A stretch of 64,000 nt of DNA from Cryptomeria japonica (lineage: Eukaryota > Streptophyta > Pinopsida > Cupressales > Cupressaceae). Below are positions 1-10,779 of this stretch, one piece after another (the stretch's first letter is position 1; every line of letters begins with the position of its first letter). The stretch spans positions 156,450,971-156,514,970 of the forward strand of contig NC_081411.1 in NCBI RefSeq assembly GCF_030272615.1. The letters run 5' to 3'. Both the position numbers and the translations under genes were made by a program. Under the pieces are notes generated by a model that saw only the letters and a list, made by a program, of their open reading frames with translations, ran no database searches and was not told the origin of the DNA.

Positions 1-1319
1 TAAAAAACTTACCCATTCCCATCATGGCTTGTTATTGATCTACCCAAGATTGGTTAGCCATTCATAATAGACCTCCCTTTTCACCCCTTTCCATTCATAA
101 TAAATCAGCTCCTATCTGTGGCTAAGGCAAATCCTACGTCTAGTGATGGGTGTGGAACTGAGAGCATCACATGTTTTGAGGAGTATAGTTTCTTCCACTT
201 TTCTTCAATCTATCCACGCACAGTCCACAATAAAGCAACATTTTCATCGCAATCCGCAATAAAGTATCAGTTGCATGGATTCAGTCAGTTTTAGATGAGA
301 CACAGCAGCAACAATGAGCTTCAATAAATCAAATCTTTCAACAGACTCAGACAAAATTATGGTTCAGTGCTATCTATCCTTTTGTGAAGGTAAACATTGT
401 GACCACAATCAAATAGACTTATACAAGTGACAAGAGACACTAAACTTGAGGACTAAATTGGATGTTGGTGTCGAGTCTTGGTTTTCTTTTGATTTTATTT
501 TTTGGTGACATGTCTTTTAGCTTTTCCGAGATGTCTCTGACTAGATATTTTATCTCTAGGATGTCTTTGACTAGAAAGGCAAGGATGGGGTATCGCCACC
601 TATTTTTCTTTGCTGTTTGTGGATTGTCTCTTAGTAATGCTATGACTTGTCCAAGGATATGAGGACACTGTGAGTCTAGTATGAACTGGGGCATTCCTTG
701 TTTTCAATTGTCTAATCTCCATGCAAATGGGTACAATGACTTTCTAGGTCGAACATATGCCTCAATTGTCATAACCTACTTGCCATAATAAAGCTCAATG
801 ATGATAACGTACAAGAAGCTCTTTCACTTTCATATCTTCTATCTTCCATCCCCCTTTCTTGATTGACCTCCATCGTCCTTCCCTTGTCCATGTAGCCTGC
901 TCTCACATGACTGAGTATAATGACACACCAAAAACATTTTCATTTCATGTAGTTGCACCTGCATTACCACATGTTAAGCATTTCATACATACATATAAAT
1001 ATCATAATTGCATCGCATCCTACACACAACACATGTTAGCACATTTTACATTCTCATCATGTAAATAGTTAGTTGCATTATCATATTCATCTGCATTTCA
1101 TACATTCACATTTGCATTTGCATAAACATATAAAAACATAAAAAAAAAAAATTATTGCATTTCATTATGTACATATTTGCATCCATATCATAACCATCAC
1201 ATAGAAACATACTAAATGAAACATCTCATCACATAGGTACACATGCATATAGTTGCTGCAAGGATGAATCATCTCATATATATATATATATCAAAATCAT
1301 AAGTGTCATGATATAATGA

Positions 1320-1760
1320 TGTCAAAATACATATGGCTACACTACCAGCCCTTATGTTGCTCTATCTAAATAGAAGAATCCACTGATCACTCCTACCAAC
1401 ACTGCTAGTAGTGATAATCCTATCTGCGTCGTGGTATCCCAAGCCACGTGTCCAGCCCTCATCTTCAATCCTAGATCCTAGAACACTCATCTCAGTGCAT
1501 CCCTATCTCCATATTGATCATAGGGTACTAACTCCTCATCGATCGGTATCCTCATAATCCTGTAAATATCCTCTAAGGTGACTGTCATCTCACCCATCGA
1601 CAAATGGAAACTACAAGTCTCTGAGTGCCATCTCTCAGCTAAAGTAGTCAGCAACCCCATGTTTGCTCGAAACTCAGGCACATACAGAATATGTCACAGG
1701 CCCATCACCTAAACCACTGCTCTCTCATCAACTATCAGCTCTTCTTGCAAACTCTCAGGC
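1320..1760 (-). pseudogene. Plant mobile domain (PMD) remnant, antisense inside E1
   Basis: Reading leftwards from about 1760, the best stretch is 1681-1487 with the PMD pattern: a Leu-Ala-Glu-Arg-Trp-His motif, then Glu-Thr-Cys-Ser-Phe-His-Leu, then Gly-Glu-Met-Thr-Val-Thr-Leu-Glu-Asp-Ile, matching the conserved block of PMD/MAIL proteins (a Trp, a Thr-Phe-His-Leu and a Gly-Glu-x-Thr-x-Thr-Leu-x-Asp core). The frame continues past stops into a hydrophobic segment with a Phe-Tyr-Leu-Asp-Arg ending like the PMD C-terminal part. Several stops break it. PMD genes occur in hosts and inside retrotransposons; here it runs opposite to the 3' LTR, as described for antisense extra ORFs of some Tat-lineage elements. 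Function not claimed. Confidence 0.6.
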
Positions 1761-1842
1761 GACGGGAATCTCTCCTATGACTCTAGCATAGGTAGGTCCT
1801 CCTACAGTCAAACAAATCAGCTCTATCAGTCAAAGTGGCATT

Positions 1843-2160
1843 CATTGTTCATCATAAAATGCTACTTATTATCCTAAGTGCTTATGATACTTTATCCTAG
1901 TGACACTCACTGTTCATCACAAAGTGTTTCTTCTATTCTAGTGACACTCACTATTCATCACAAAGTGTTGCTATTTATCCTAGTGGTACTCACTGTTCAT
2001 CACAAAGTACTATGTGTTTGCACTCCCTATTCATCACAAAGTGCTGCTCACTTTTGCACTCCTTGTTCATCACAAAGTGCTTCTCTTTTTTGTACTCCCT
2101 GTTCATCACAAAGTACTACGTCTTGGTATTCCCTGTTCATCACAAAGTGCCTCGATCTTT
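1843..2160. repeat. Minisatellite, core TTCATCACAAAGTG, 36-62 bp spacing
   Basis: Eight copies of a core like GTTCATCACAAAGTGCT at about 1849, 1911, 1955, 1996, 2029, 2065, 2101 and 2137. The last four are exactly 36 bp apart, the earlier ones are spaced more widely, so the array is growing or decaying by unequal slippage. Two divergent copies follow in the next block (near 2220 and 2328). Confidence 0.85.
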
Positions 2161-2345
2161 CTTATCCTAGGGCCTCTGCTTGAGTGTATCCTCTTGAGTA
2201 GTTTCCTAATTGGCAATGTATGTTCTATCACAAAATTATCAATCCTAGCCCTATTTGCTATCCTAGTCTTCCCTAGAGGATCTGCTTGAGTGTATCCTCT
2301 CAGTAGCTTATCCAATCGACAACGTATGTTCATCACAAAACTACC
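2161..2345. repeat. Two tandem copies of a ~115-bp unit
   Basis: Both copies contain GCTTGAGTGTATCCTCT, a short AT-rich part, then TATGTTC(T)ATCACAAAA. The unit ends with the same core as the minisatellite on its left, so it is probably a higher-order derivative. Confidence 0.7.
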
Positions 2346-2390
2346 AATTTGGCCTAGAAGACATGAACGCGCTTACATACTACACATATG

Positions 2391-2570
2391 CTCCTGCTCT
2401 CCACAGACACACTTGAAATACATAAACATGCCTATGCTATGCACAGACGCACCCTTATAGCATAAATGCACCTGCACAACACAGATGCACTCGCATCTGA
2501 CATAGATACCTTTTCCTTCATAGACGTGCCTGGCACAAACACAGACATGCCTAGCCTACCCAGACGTGTC
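2391..2570. repeat. Degenerate short repeat with ACAGACGCAC-like cores
   Basis: Irregularly spaced cores such as GCACAGACGCACC and ACACAGATGCAC. The position (pol-to-3' LTR spacer) and orientation match the ACACAGGCGCA array of the related element E2 (29215-29276 read on the minus strand). Confidence 0.5.
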
Positions 2571-2686
2571 TTAGCATTTTTTTGGCCTTGTTTGACATAT
2601 TTTAAAATGCCTTAAATGTGCTACCTAACATGCATTAATTACAACATTTATTGCGACAAAGTACAAGGAGGTTTTGTGGTACTCAC

Positions 2687-2752
2687 CGGCTCTCCTACAT
2701 CTGCTGACCTCTGAAATCGGCGAACGCGATCGAATCTATGAACCAATGCCAT
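2687..2752 (-). other. Possible first exon and splice donor of the antisense PMD transcript
   Basis: On the minus strand an ATG at 2752-2750 opens 22 codons without a stop, ending at a consensus 5' splice site (CCG|GTGAGT, donor GT at 2686-2685). The PMD block lies about 0.9 kb downstream, beyond the minisatellites. A spliced antisense gene would explain both. The acceptor was not located, so this remains a hypothesis. Confidence 0.22.
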
Positions 2753-2948
2753 CAGTGCTAACTACTGCTGCTCTATCTCTCTCTGCACTCTGATCTCTTG
2801 GATGTGTGGATGACAATGATGATGTTTTCCCCTCATAGTCTATCTTATAGACTACCCTAGCAATAGCCTAGCCCTATTCAGTCTTCTTTATCTAGTGACT
2901 CTGTCACTCTATTCTATCCAGTCAGTCCATTCTAGCCTTTCTTTCTTA

Positions 2949-3096
2949 TCGAGAGATTGTCTGCAATATTTTCAAACATTTTCATCCAATCTCTCGAGGG
3001 GGCATATCATTCCCATCTTGGGGCAAATTTATATCAATTCATCTAATCTTCTTTGAAACAACTCGACAAGCTGCATTGTCTCAAAGAGGGGCAAAA
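2949..3096 (+). other. Two hairpins followed by the E1 polypurine tract
   Basis: Hairpin 1: TCGAGAGATTG (2949-2959) and its exact complement CAATCTCTCGA (2987-2997), 11 bp with a 27-nt loop. Hairpin 2: TTTGAAACAA (3052-3061) with TTGTCTCAAA (3076-3085), 9 of 10 pairs. The PPT GAGGGGCAAAA follows at once (3086-3096) and primes plus-strand DNA in LTR elements. The same two-hairpin layout occurs in E2 (28670-28811). Confidence 0.7.
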
Positions 3097-3899
3097 TGTA
3101 GACACCTAAAATTGTCCTATCTAATTGAATAACTATCTTTATTTAATTAATTACTTTAGCCTAATTCTTCTATTATTTAAATAAATCTTTATTTATTTAA
3201 TTAATTCATTTATCCTCTTCTAGCCTTATTTCTCATTTAAATAAATACATTTATTTATTTAAATTATCCTTTTCCTAAATAAAATAAATACTTTTATTTA
3301 TTTCATTGATCCCACTTCCACTATTAATTAGATAAATATTTATTTATTTAATTAATTCATTAACCTTTTCTACCTATGACACATGTCATTCATCTCTTAA
3401 TTCATACACTACCTACCCTCTCATTATTTTCTTATTTTCTTTACCTACCCTCTAATCATAGCCAATCGTTTATCTTTTACACCTCTCAATCTTATCCCTC
3501 CATTCATATAGTGTCTTCTATATAAGGAGATGCTTTCTTCATTATCAACCTTAATGAACTGACCGATTAGTTGACTTCCCAACTATGGATTTCAACTACA
3601 CTACACTTTTGAACTTTCATATGCAATCCTACTTGCAACCACATTTCCATTCTTTGTTGAGCTCTTGTGCACACAAAATCTGAGAGCAAATATATCAAGC
3701 AAGATCAATGGAGATAGGAAGAATGAAGATCCAAACCCTATTGGACATGTAATGGTATAATTGTTGTGATCTCATTTGATTTGCATTGTCTTAGGTAATC
3801 GTCATATGTTATGGTGGATCTTTGTTATTGTTAGGCTAGGGTTTTGTGGTTGAATTCATTTAGCCTTTCAATATTGTTGTTATCCATTTTCACCGTACA
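3097..3899 (+). repeat. 3' LTR of E1 (right boundary approximate)
   Basis: Starts TGTAGACACCTAAAA just after the PPT. It contains AT-rich repeats of ATAAATA/TTTATTTA type and a TATA-like TCTATATAAGG near 3518. The right end is set at a GTACA at 3895-3899 because this family ends in TACA and a different coding frame runs from there; it could instead end up to about 70 bp earlier. Its sequence is only distantly related to the other TGTAGAC-family LTRs in the window. Confidence 0.55.
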
Positions 3900-4569
3900 C
3901 GCAAATAAGTATGAAGAGAGAGTGAGGGCCACAATTTTGAGTTTTGCTGACACTATAGGATCATCATTGGTGTATAACAATATGAGTAAAGTTTTGGATA
4001 TGTGGAATGAGCTCAATGGAGACAAGGCTATTCTAATGCTCATTTTGGACAAGTGGATGCCTAGGGAGGTGGACCTAGGACTCATATGTGTATCCTACGA
4101 TGAGGTAGGGGCTGACCCCATTATCAAGTCCACCTATGACATAATAAAGGACCTGACAAAGCTAGTAGAAGGAATAGATAATGCAGAGAGGAAGATCAAT
4201 TTGTATAAAAAGGAATACACTGAGCAGGAATTTGCATTATTTCCTGGGGGTTTTGCTAGTCCAGCTCAATTGAAGGACAAACAAGTATGGCTTAATGAAT
4301 TAGAGGTCAACTTATCATTAAGGATTAAGGGAATCATTGGCACAGATGATACTTCCCTATTTGTCAGAACAATTGAGGAGATAGAGAAGATAAAATCACA
4401 CTATGGCTTCCTAAATTCAAAGGTCAATAAAATGTGAAACTTTTGGAAAATATTGGCCAAGACAAAAGGGAAATTTATTAACTTCTCATGGCCTGCTAAT
4501 GATGTGTACAAAGAATGGATAAGAAAATATGTGGTGCTGGATGCAAAAGTTCAAGAAGAAGCTGCATAA
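3900..4569 (+). pseudogene. Unidentified ORF abutting the E1 LTR, one in-frame stop
   Basis: An open frame runs from within the LTR edge to TGA at 4435-4437 and resumes in the same frame for 44 more codons to tandem stops TAA TGA at 4567. It is hydrophilic, about 220 residues, rich in Glu, Lys, Ile and Leu, with no cysteine motif or membrane segment in the non-LTR part. An apparent N-terminal hydrophobic stretch (3844-3899) is LTR-derived and begins at TTG, so it is not a signal peptide. No family was recognised. It may be a host exon cut by insertion of E1, or the gag-like ORF of an older element. The stop is one C-to-T step from CGA. The first ATG in frame is near 3981. Confidence 0.4.
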
Positions 4570-5474
4570 TGATGACCGGTGAAATGGGGCCATTAGAATA
4601 TGGAAAAGATTTGCAACTTCTTGTTGAAACAATAAGATTGTTGTAACAAACTTTTTTGAAAAGGTTCGAAGCTTGTATGCATCCATACTATTATAAATGG
4701 ATACTAGGACTAGTTAGAAGGGGATCACAAGAATTTGTAAAGAAACTCTGCAGAAATATATCTGGTTTTTTTAAGTTTACAGAGAATATTCTGAGTTTTG
4801 TAAGTTTTTTCAAAATGAATATCAATATACAGACCATGAAATTTTGAGACTAGAATTTGTGTTGTCTTCTGGTGTGCTTTCAAATATTTACTAGTTTCAT
4901 TTGGGTAATCTAGGGTTATTCAATTGAACATGGATTGTAATGCAGTCTTTATAGATATGTTTCTTAGCTTTCTTCTTTAGGAGAGGAATTAAATATGCAA
5001 GGAATATCTCTATCAATAGGTTATTTTGTTGGAGACTTTGAATTTGATGAACACTATCTAGTCTAATAAGGAAAGACTCTTATATATGTTAGGCATGTAT
5101 GGGGTTGATAGAAGCCGAAGTGATGATATGTATGGAGATGCTTAATTGTGAAATCCTTGTTTAATTTAGATGACTTGTGGCCTGGATAAGGCACTGGTAT
5201 CAATTGTAGTTCTCTTCCTACATTTCTGGAAGATCAATACTAAACATGAGCACAAGCTTTCTTTTAGTATTTCAGTTTGTGTTGAGGCGATAAGATTCAC
5301 TAGTTTTGGACTGGTTTACTATGGATCTATTTTAAAAGTCTGAAATTATTCATAGGTCCTTGAAACCTTGTCATATGTTGCTCTAAGGTCCTTTTTCCTT
5401 GATCTCTCTATTTGGACATAGAGTTATTAATTTCTTACCGGGGATAAAAGGGGAATCAGAATTTGAGAACAACA
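4570..5474. other. Non-coding stretch without recognisable features
   Basis: AT-rich DNA with only short chance ORFs. Nothing links it clearly to the ORF on its left or to C1 on its right, whose 5' end is cut at about 5475. Confidence 0.6.
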
Positions 5475-6775
5475 GACTATGCTAAGACCTTTGCACCCGT
5501 AGCCAAGATGAACTCCATTTGCTTGACACTTGCTATTGCTGCAGCTCATGGTTGGGTTGTACATCAGATGGATGTGAAGAGTTCTTTTCTTCATGGTGAT
5601 CTTGATGAGGAGATTTATATGAAGTAGCCACAAGGTTTCATCCACAATACTTATTTAGTTTGCAGACTAAGGAAATTTCTCTATGGCCTTAAGCAGGCCC
5701 CCAAGGCTTGGTATGCCAAGATGGATTCCTTTCTTCTCTCAGTAGGGTTCACCAGGTGTCATTTTGATCCGAATGTCTACATTTTGCAACAAGATGACTC
5801 TCACTTGATACTTGTGCTCTATGTTGATGATTTGATCATTATAGGGAGCACCACATCCATCATTAGTAGGGTCAAATCTACTTTGCATGACAAATTTCCT
5901 ATGATTGTCTTGGGTCTTTTGCACTACTTTCTTGGGATAGAGGTTTCACAGTCACCTTCTAGAATTATACTATTGCAGCCCAAGTATGCTCTTTATTTAC
6001 TTGCACACTTTCATATGGTTGATTGTAAGCCTACACTGACTCCCTTTCTTTCAGGAGTCAAGCTTGAGGCTCAGTGTTCTTCTCTACCAGTTGATGCCAC
6101 TTTGTATCGTTAGCTTGTGGGTAGTCTCATCTACTTGACTCATACACGCCCTGATATTTCACTTGCGTTTGGCATGGTTTCCCACTTCATGCAGGAACCA
6201 CATGAGCTTCATTGGAAAGCCACCAAACGCATTCTCCATTACATCCAAGGTACACATCACTATGGGATTCACTATGCAGTAGGCATAGGACTTCGCTTGG
6301 TTGGTTACACAGACTTTGATTGGGCTGGCAATCTTGATGATCGTAAGTCTACTTCAGGTTATAGTTTTCACCTTGGTTCAGGCCCCATTTCTTGGCAGAG
6401 AAAGAAGCAGCATGCTATTGCTCTTTCTTCGACTGAGGCTGAGTATCGAGGAGTTGTTAACGTAGTGACTAAGACCATTTGGCTTCAGCAGATTCTCATA
6501 GAGTTTGGGTTCACCACTCCATGACTGATAGTTCTACATTGTGATAATCAGAGTGCTATTGCAATCTCAAAGAATCTGGTCCAGCACCAGTGGACCAAAA
6601 ACATCAAGATTCATATGCACTATATCCGAGAGTTGATTCAAAAGTAGGTCATTGATTTGTATTATTGTCCTACAGTGGAGCAGGTTGCTGACATATTCAC
6701 CAAACCTTTCACCAAGAGTAAGTTCTAGCAGCTGGGAGCTCTCTTGGGGGTATGGGATGTGTCATTAGGGGGGTC
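5475..6775 (+). pseudogene. Copia reverse transcriptase-RNase H (C1), five in-frame stops
   Basis: One continuous frame. Visible motifs: Asp-Tyr-Ala-Lys-Thr-Phe-Ala-Pro-Val at the start (copia RT block), Gln-Met-Asp-Val-Lys, Leu-Tyr-Gly-Leu-Lys-Gln-Ala-Pro, the catalytic Tyr-Val-Asp-Asp (near 5820), Thr-Arg-Pro-Asp-Ile, then RNase H blocks Asp-Trp-Ala-Gly, Ser-Ser-Thr-Glu-Ala-Glu-Tyr and His-Cys-Asp-Asn-Gln-Ser. Stops lie at 5625, 6111, 6522, 6645 and 6726; each is one C-to-T change from CAG or CGA. No frameshift is needed, so decay was mainly by point mutation. Confidence 0.92.
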
Positions 6776-7030
6776 AATTGACTTCTCCTTCCTCTCTTAT
6801 GGGTGGGACTTTTTCCTCTTTGAGGTTTTGTCCTTCTTCTTTGAGAGTCTTTTGTACATTCATCTCTCTTTTGGGGGGGAGCTTTTTCCCACTAGGTTTT
6901 CTCCCTTTCTCCATTTGTGAGAGATTGCATTGCATGTTTTTTCTTGCATTTGCATATTGTACATGGGTACTTATCATGGTCTAGTAGCCGGGACCCATCT
7001 TGCATTGTTGACTTGAGTCTTCATTCCCCT

Positions 7031-7049
7031 AAGTTGCACTTAAGGGGGG
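7031..7049 (+). other. C1 polypurine tract, folded against an upstream C-run
   Basis: TTAAGGGGGG (to 7049) directly precedes the LTR. About 20 bp upstream CCCCTAAG (7027-7034) can pair with CTTAAGGGG with one bulge, so the PPT itself sits in a hairpin stem. Confidence 0.6.
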
Positions 7050-7530
7050 TGTTGGTGTAAATAAATATTTATTATTGATATTATTACACTTTACTTAAGT
7101 TAACTTAGGATAATGCATATCTTTCTAGTTTGGATTTGAGACACTTATGGAAGTGTGCACATAGGGATAGAGATTGTATGAGAAATTCCACCTTTTGTTG
7201 TCTTATTTTGCTGTTACACTCCACATTTGGTGGGTCATCCACCTCTTATGGAATATTATATTATTTCTCCTACCTACCCCTAGTATTTCTTACCTACCCT
7301 TGTTTCTCATTGAGCCACATGTAATGATTATGTGCTCGTACATCCATATGGCCTTTCCTATATAAGCAGGCCTATATTCATTGTATGGTTAATCCAGTTG
7401 ATCATTTGCATATTGATGAGAATATAGATTGTTCTTGTCATTCTTTTGTCTCTCTTTTATGCTTTTCATTGTGCCCTTGATCTTGGAAAAATCTCACAAA
7501 TTTTATTTATGGAGAAGAATATTCCCATCA
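7050..7530 (+). repeat. C1 3' LTR, 481 bp
   Basis: Begins TGTTGGTGTAAATAAATATT after the PPT and ends AATATTCCCATCA, giving TG...CA termini. It contains a TATA-like CTATATAAGC near 7360. The left partner LTR is missing. Confidence 0.8.
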
Positions 7531-7559
7531 GATATAGAATTATTATTGTGAAATGATGC

Positions 7560-9050
7560 AAGAAGAATTATGAAGCGGCAAGCATGTTCACTGCAGTGGC
7601 TGCAGGAACGTTACTTTTATTACTTTTCTAAATTGAGGCAGGAACCTGCTCAGTTGCTATAGGAACCTTATCAGTTGCTGCAGGAACCTGTGTTTCATCC
7701 GCTTGGGCAAATTGTTGTAGGAACTCCTCTTTAGTAGCCGACTTATGATAAAGATGCAATCAGTGACCATTCACCAAAAGCGTAAACCGAATAGGGTCAA
7801 TTATGGTCAAACGAACAACTCCATTATTGAAAACTTCTTCTATCTCATATGGACCTAACCATCTGGTTTGTAACTTTCCCATAGTATCTTTATATCTAGA
7901 GTCATACAATATTGCCCAGTCAGCGGCTTTGAACTTTTTCTCTTTGATATTTTTATCATGCCACTTTGCTCTCTAATTTTAAATCCGTTTTGTCTGCTGG
8001 ACAACCATTTTCCTCCATTCATCCAAAGCATTCAATTGTTGAATACGTTCTTTTTGTGCTTCAGATAGTGTCATATTTAATTGCAAAGTTGTCCTCAGAG
8101 TTTTATGCTCAAATTCAATAGGCATCATTCCTGCTTTTCCATAAACCATTTCAAAAGGTGTGAAACCAATTGGTGTTTTCCAATTTGTTTTGTATGTGCA
8201 AATTGCTTCTTAAAGCCTATGAGACCATACTTTTTTATGAACAGATACTATTTTAGTAAGAATAGCCTCAAGTTACCTATTTCTAACCTCTACCTGTCCA
8301 TTATCTTGTGGATGATATGGAGTAGATTTTTTGTGCCTTATATTGTATTCATTTACCAAAGTTGCAATCAATGTTGAAGTAAATTGTGGGCCTTGGTCAG
8401 ATACAATTTCTCTTGGTACTCCATATCTTGTAAATATCTCCTCATAAAGAAACTCAACCACCTTATTATCTCTTGCATGTGTCATGGCACGAGCTTCCAC
8501 CCATTTTGTTACATAATCTGTACACACCAAAATGTAGGATTTTCCATTAGAAGGTGGATCAATTGGGCCAAAAAAATCTAATCCCCATTTATCAAATGGT
8601 GCAACTAAGATTTGTGGATATAATTGCATCTCATAAGATTTAGTAGGTCTTCCCATACGCTGGCATCTGTCACATTTTCTTGTATACTGCATTGCATCCT
8701 TGTGTAACATGGGCCAATAGTATCCTGTATTTAGTATTTTGAGTGTTGTTCTTTTGGCAGCAAAATGTCCTTCACATGGCTCATCATGACACACATGCAG
8801 GATATCATATGTTTCATCTTCCCTTACACATCTTCTCATGACTTGGTCAGGCCTAGTATAAAACAAACAATCAGCAATCCATGAGAAGTTAATACTTTTT
8901 TCTAGTAACAACCTTCTTTCCTTAGGAGAGAAATGAATTGGCATTTTAGCAGCAACTGAATAGTTGGCAATATTAGCATACCAGGGAGTGTGAGCCTGTA
9001 TAAGGAATAAATGTTCATCTGGAAAAAGCATCATCTATTACTGTAGAATC
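7560..9050 (-). pseudogene. G1 integrase
   Basis: The zinc-binding HHCC region (His-x3-His in HVCHDEPCEGH, then CDRCQR), followed by the catalytic triad: Asp in WGLDFFGP, Asp in VSDQGPQF and Glu in NGQVEV. The main open stretch is 9034-8273; downstream of a stop at about 8270 the same protein continues with the C-terminal region (NNGVVRL, then a VNGHRLHLYHK-like block near 7760). Several stops occur, for example in the 8270-7960 part. Integrase inserts the element's cDNA into host DNA. Confidence 0.9.
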
Positions 9051-9059
9051 TTCTTGTAA

Positions 9060-10620
9060 CTGTAGTCTTGAAAGATAGTCAGCAACCACATTGGACTTCC
9101 CTAGTTTACCAACAACTGTGATATCAAATTCCTACATCAACAATAACTAGCGAGATAATATACTAGTAATTGAAGGCTTATTCATGAGATATTTGATTGT
9201 AGTATGATCTGTATGCACAAATATGGGATATCCTGTGATATAGTGCCTGAATTTTTTGGGTGCATATATAATAGCTAACATTTCCTTTTCAGTGACTGTG
9301 TAATTCAACTCAGGTCCATGTAAGTTCTTGCTAATATAATATATTTCACTTTCCAAGTTGTCAATCTTCTGTCCTAATACTGCCCCTATTGCATAATTAG
9401 ATGCATCTGTATGAATTTGAAATGGTAAAGACCAATTTGGACCTTTAATAATTGGTGCTTGGGTAAAGGCATGCTTAAGCTTCAAGAAAGATTCATTGCA
9501 TGCATAGGTCCATTTAAATTCAATATCGCTGGTAAGCAGTGAATATAAGGGACTTGCAATTATGCTAAAATCCAAACATTCTATAGTATCGAGCATGACC
9601 AAGGAAACTTCTTACATAATTTTGTTTCACAGGGGCATTGATATGTTGAATGACTTCAATGTTTGTTGGATCCACCTGTATTGCTTTTAATGAGATATGA
9701 TGACCAAGGACTATTCCTTCCTGCATCATGTTGAAGAATTTTTCACTATTTAATGACAAACTATAGTCCTCACATCGATGCAAATTTTTTTTCAGGTTCT
9801 CCAATGCTTGTTCAAATTTGAAACCATAAGTTGTGAAGTCATCCATATAGATTTCCATGATGTCTTGAGAAATATTAGAGAAGATACTGATCACTACTCT
9901 TTGAAAAGTGGCTGGAGAATTCAATAACCCAAAAGGAAGAATAGAATATGCATATGTGCCCCAAGGACAAGTAAATGTTGTCTTTTCTTGATCCTCTGGG
10001 GCTATCTGAATTTCATTGTAACCACTGAATCCATCAAGAAATAAAAAATATCTTTTACCAACCAAAGAATCCAATACCTGATCCACAAATGGCAATGGAA
10101 AATGATATTTTCTTGTTTCTAAGTTCAAGGCTCTATAATAAACACATACCCTCCATTTTCCTCCTTTCTTAGGAACTATTACTAAAGGTGATACCCATTG
10201 GCTATCAGCGATAGGATAGATAAACCCGACCTTTAACAACTTCTGCAATTCTTCTTTAACTGTTTCTTTTAATGTAGGATTGATTCTTCTTTGTGGCTGT
10301 CTAAGTGGGCAACATTCTTCTTTTATATAGATACGGTGGGTGCAAACTGTTGGATATATTCCATACATATCCTTGTAATTTCATGCAAAAGCATTTTGAT
10401 GACATTTCAACAAGTCCACGAGGGCCCCCTTTTGAGTATCTAAAAGATCTCTATTGATATTCAAACATTTATTCAAATCAACTTCTATCTTGCTAGTAAG
10501 ATCAATCTGGGACAAATCAGAAAAATGAGAAGTACAGACTTCTCGTAGCAACAGAGTATGCAATATATTAGTGGCTGCAAGAAAGTCTAAATCTGCAATA
10601 TTCGGTACCAACTCCTACAA
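9060..10620 (-). pseudogene. G1 reverse transcriptase and RNase H
   Basis: A linker (10611-10381) ends at a TGA where the family has Trp, followed by RT (10368-9565): VPKKGGKWRVC, FLDGFSGYNEIQIAPEDQ, FTCPWGTYAY, PFGLLNSPATFQR and catalytic IYMDDF near 9850. A frameshift near 9580-9600 separates the RT end from RNase H (9602-9147), which has HTDASNYAIGAVL, TEKEMLAI and HTDHTTIKYL. The enzyme copies element RNA to DNA and degrades the RNA strand. It is inactive because of the stops and the frameshift. Confidence 0.92.
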
Positions 10621-10779
10621 TTTTTTTTCCAGTATCAACTCATTTATCAAAATTTTATAAAAATTTGAGTCTTCATCATGTAATTGCATAAATGGCCCTC
10701 AATTAATCATCATAAGGTGATTAATAGAGTCAACTCCCTCAAATTCTTTTCCCAAAATAGGCCAAACGGCTTATTTTTT

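Larger units (their letters stand above)
1..3096 (+). mobile_element. E1: 3' internal part of a Ty3-like LTR retrotransposon (TGTAGAC family)
   Basis: The right end of an element whose 5' part lies outside the window. It is recognised by its end: a purine run (GAGGGGCAAAA, 3086-3096) directly followed by TGTAGACACC, the LTR start also seen at 17601 and, inverted, at 28669. The 3 kb upstream holds no sense-strand reverse transcriptase, integrase or gag. It contains, in order, nothing recognisable (1-1320), an antisense PMD remnant (1320-1760), two minisatellite blocks (1843-2570) and a hairpin-rich stretch before the PPT. This resembles the long spacer between pol and 3' LTR in Tat/Ogre-type gypsy elements (established for those lineages; the assignment here is inference). 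Confidence 0.6.
5475..7530 (+). mobile_element. C1: 5'-truncated Ty1/copia element with 3' LTR
   Basis: Pol sequence begins abruptly inside the reverse transcriptase, and the element continues through RNase H, a PPT and an intact-looking 3' LTR. There is no gag, protease, integrase, primer site or 5' LTR. Its right end borders the integrase end of G1, so C1 probably inserted into or beside G1 and then lost its left half. No target duplication can be tested. Confidence 0.9.

Noticed and set aside
1843-2160. CRISPR-like regular repeat array
   Set aside because: Spacing varies, spacers are themselves similar, no cas genes, and the DNA is plant nuclear.
3844-3899. Apparent signal peptide at the start of the 3844-4437 frame
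   Set aside because: Starts at TTG and is LTR sequence; not a plausible plant start.
8081-8377. Plus-strand Cys-rich ORF across the integrase
   Set aside because: Lies antisense to a clear integrase; cysteines are incidental.
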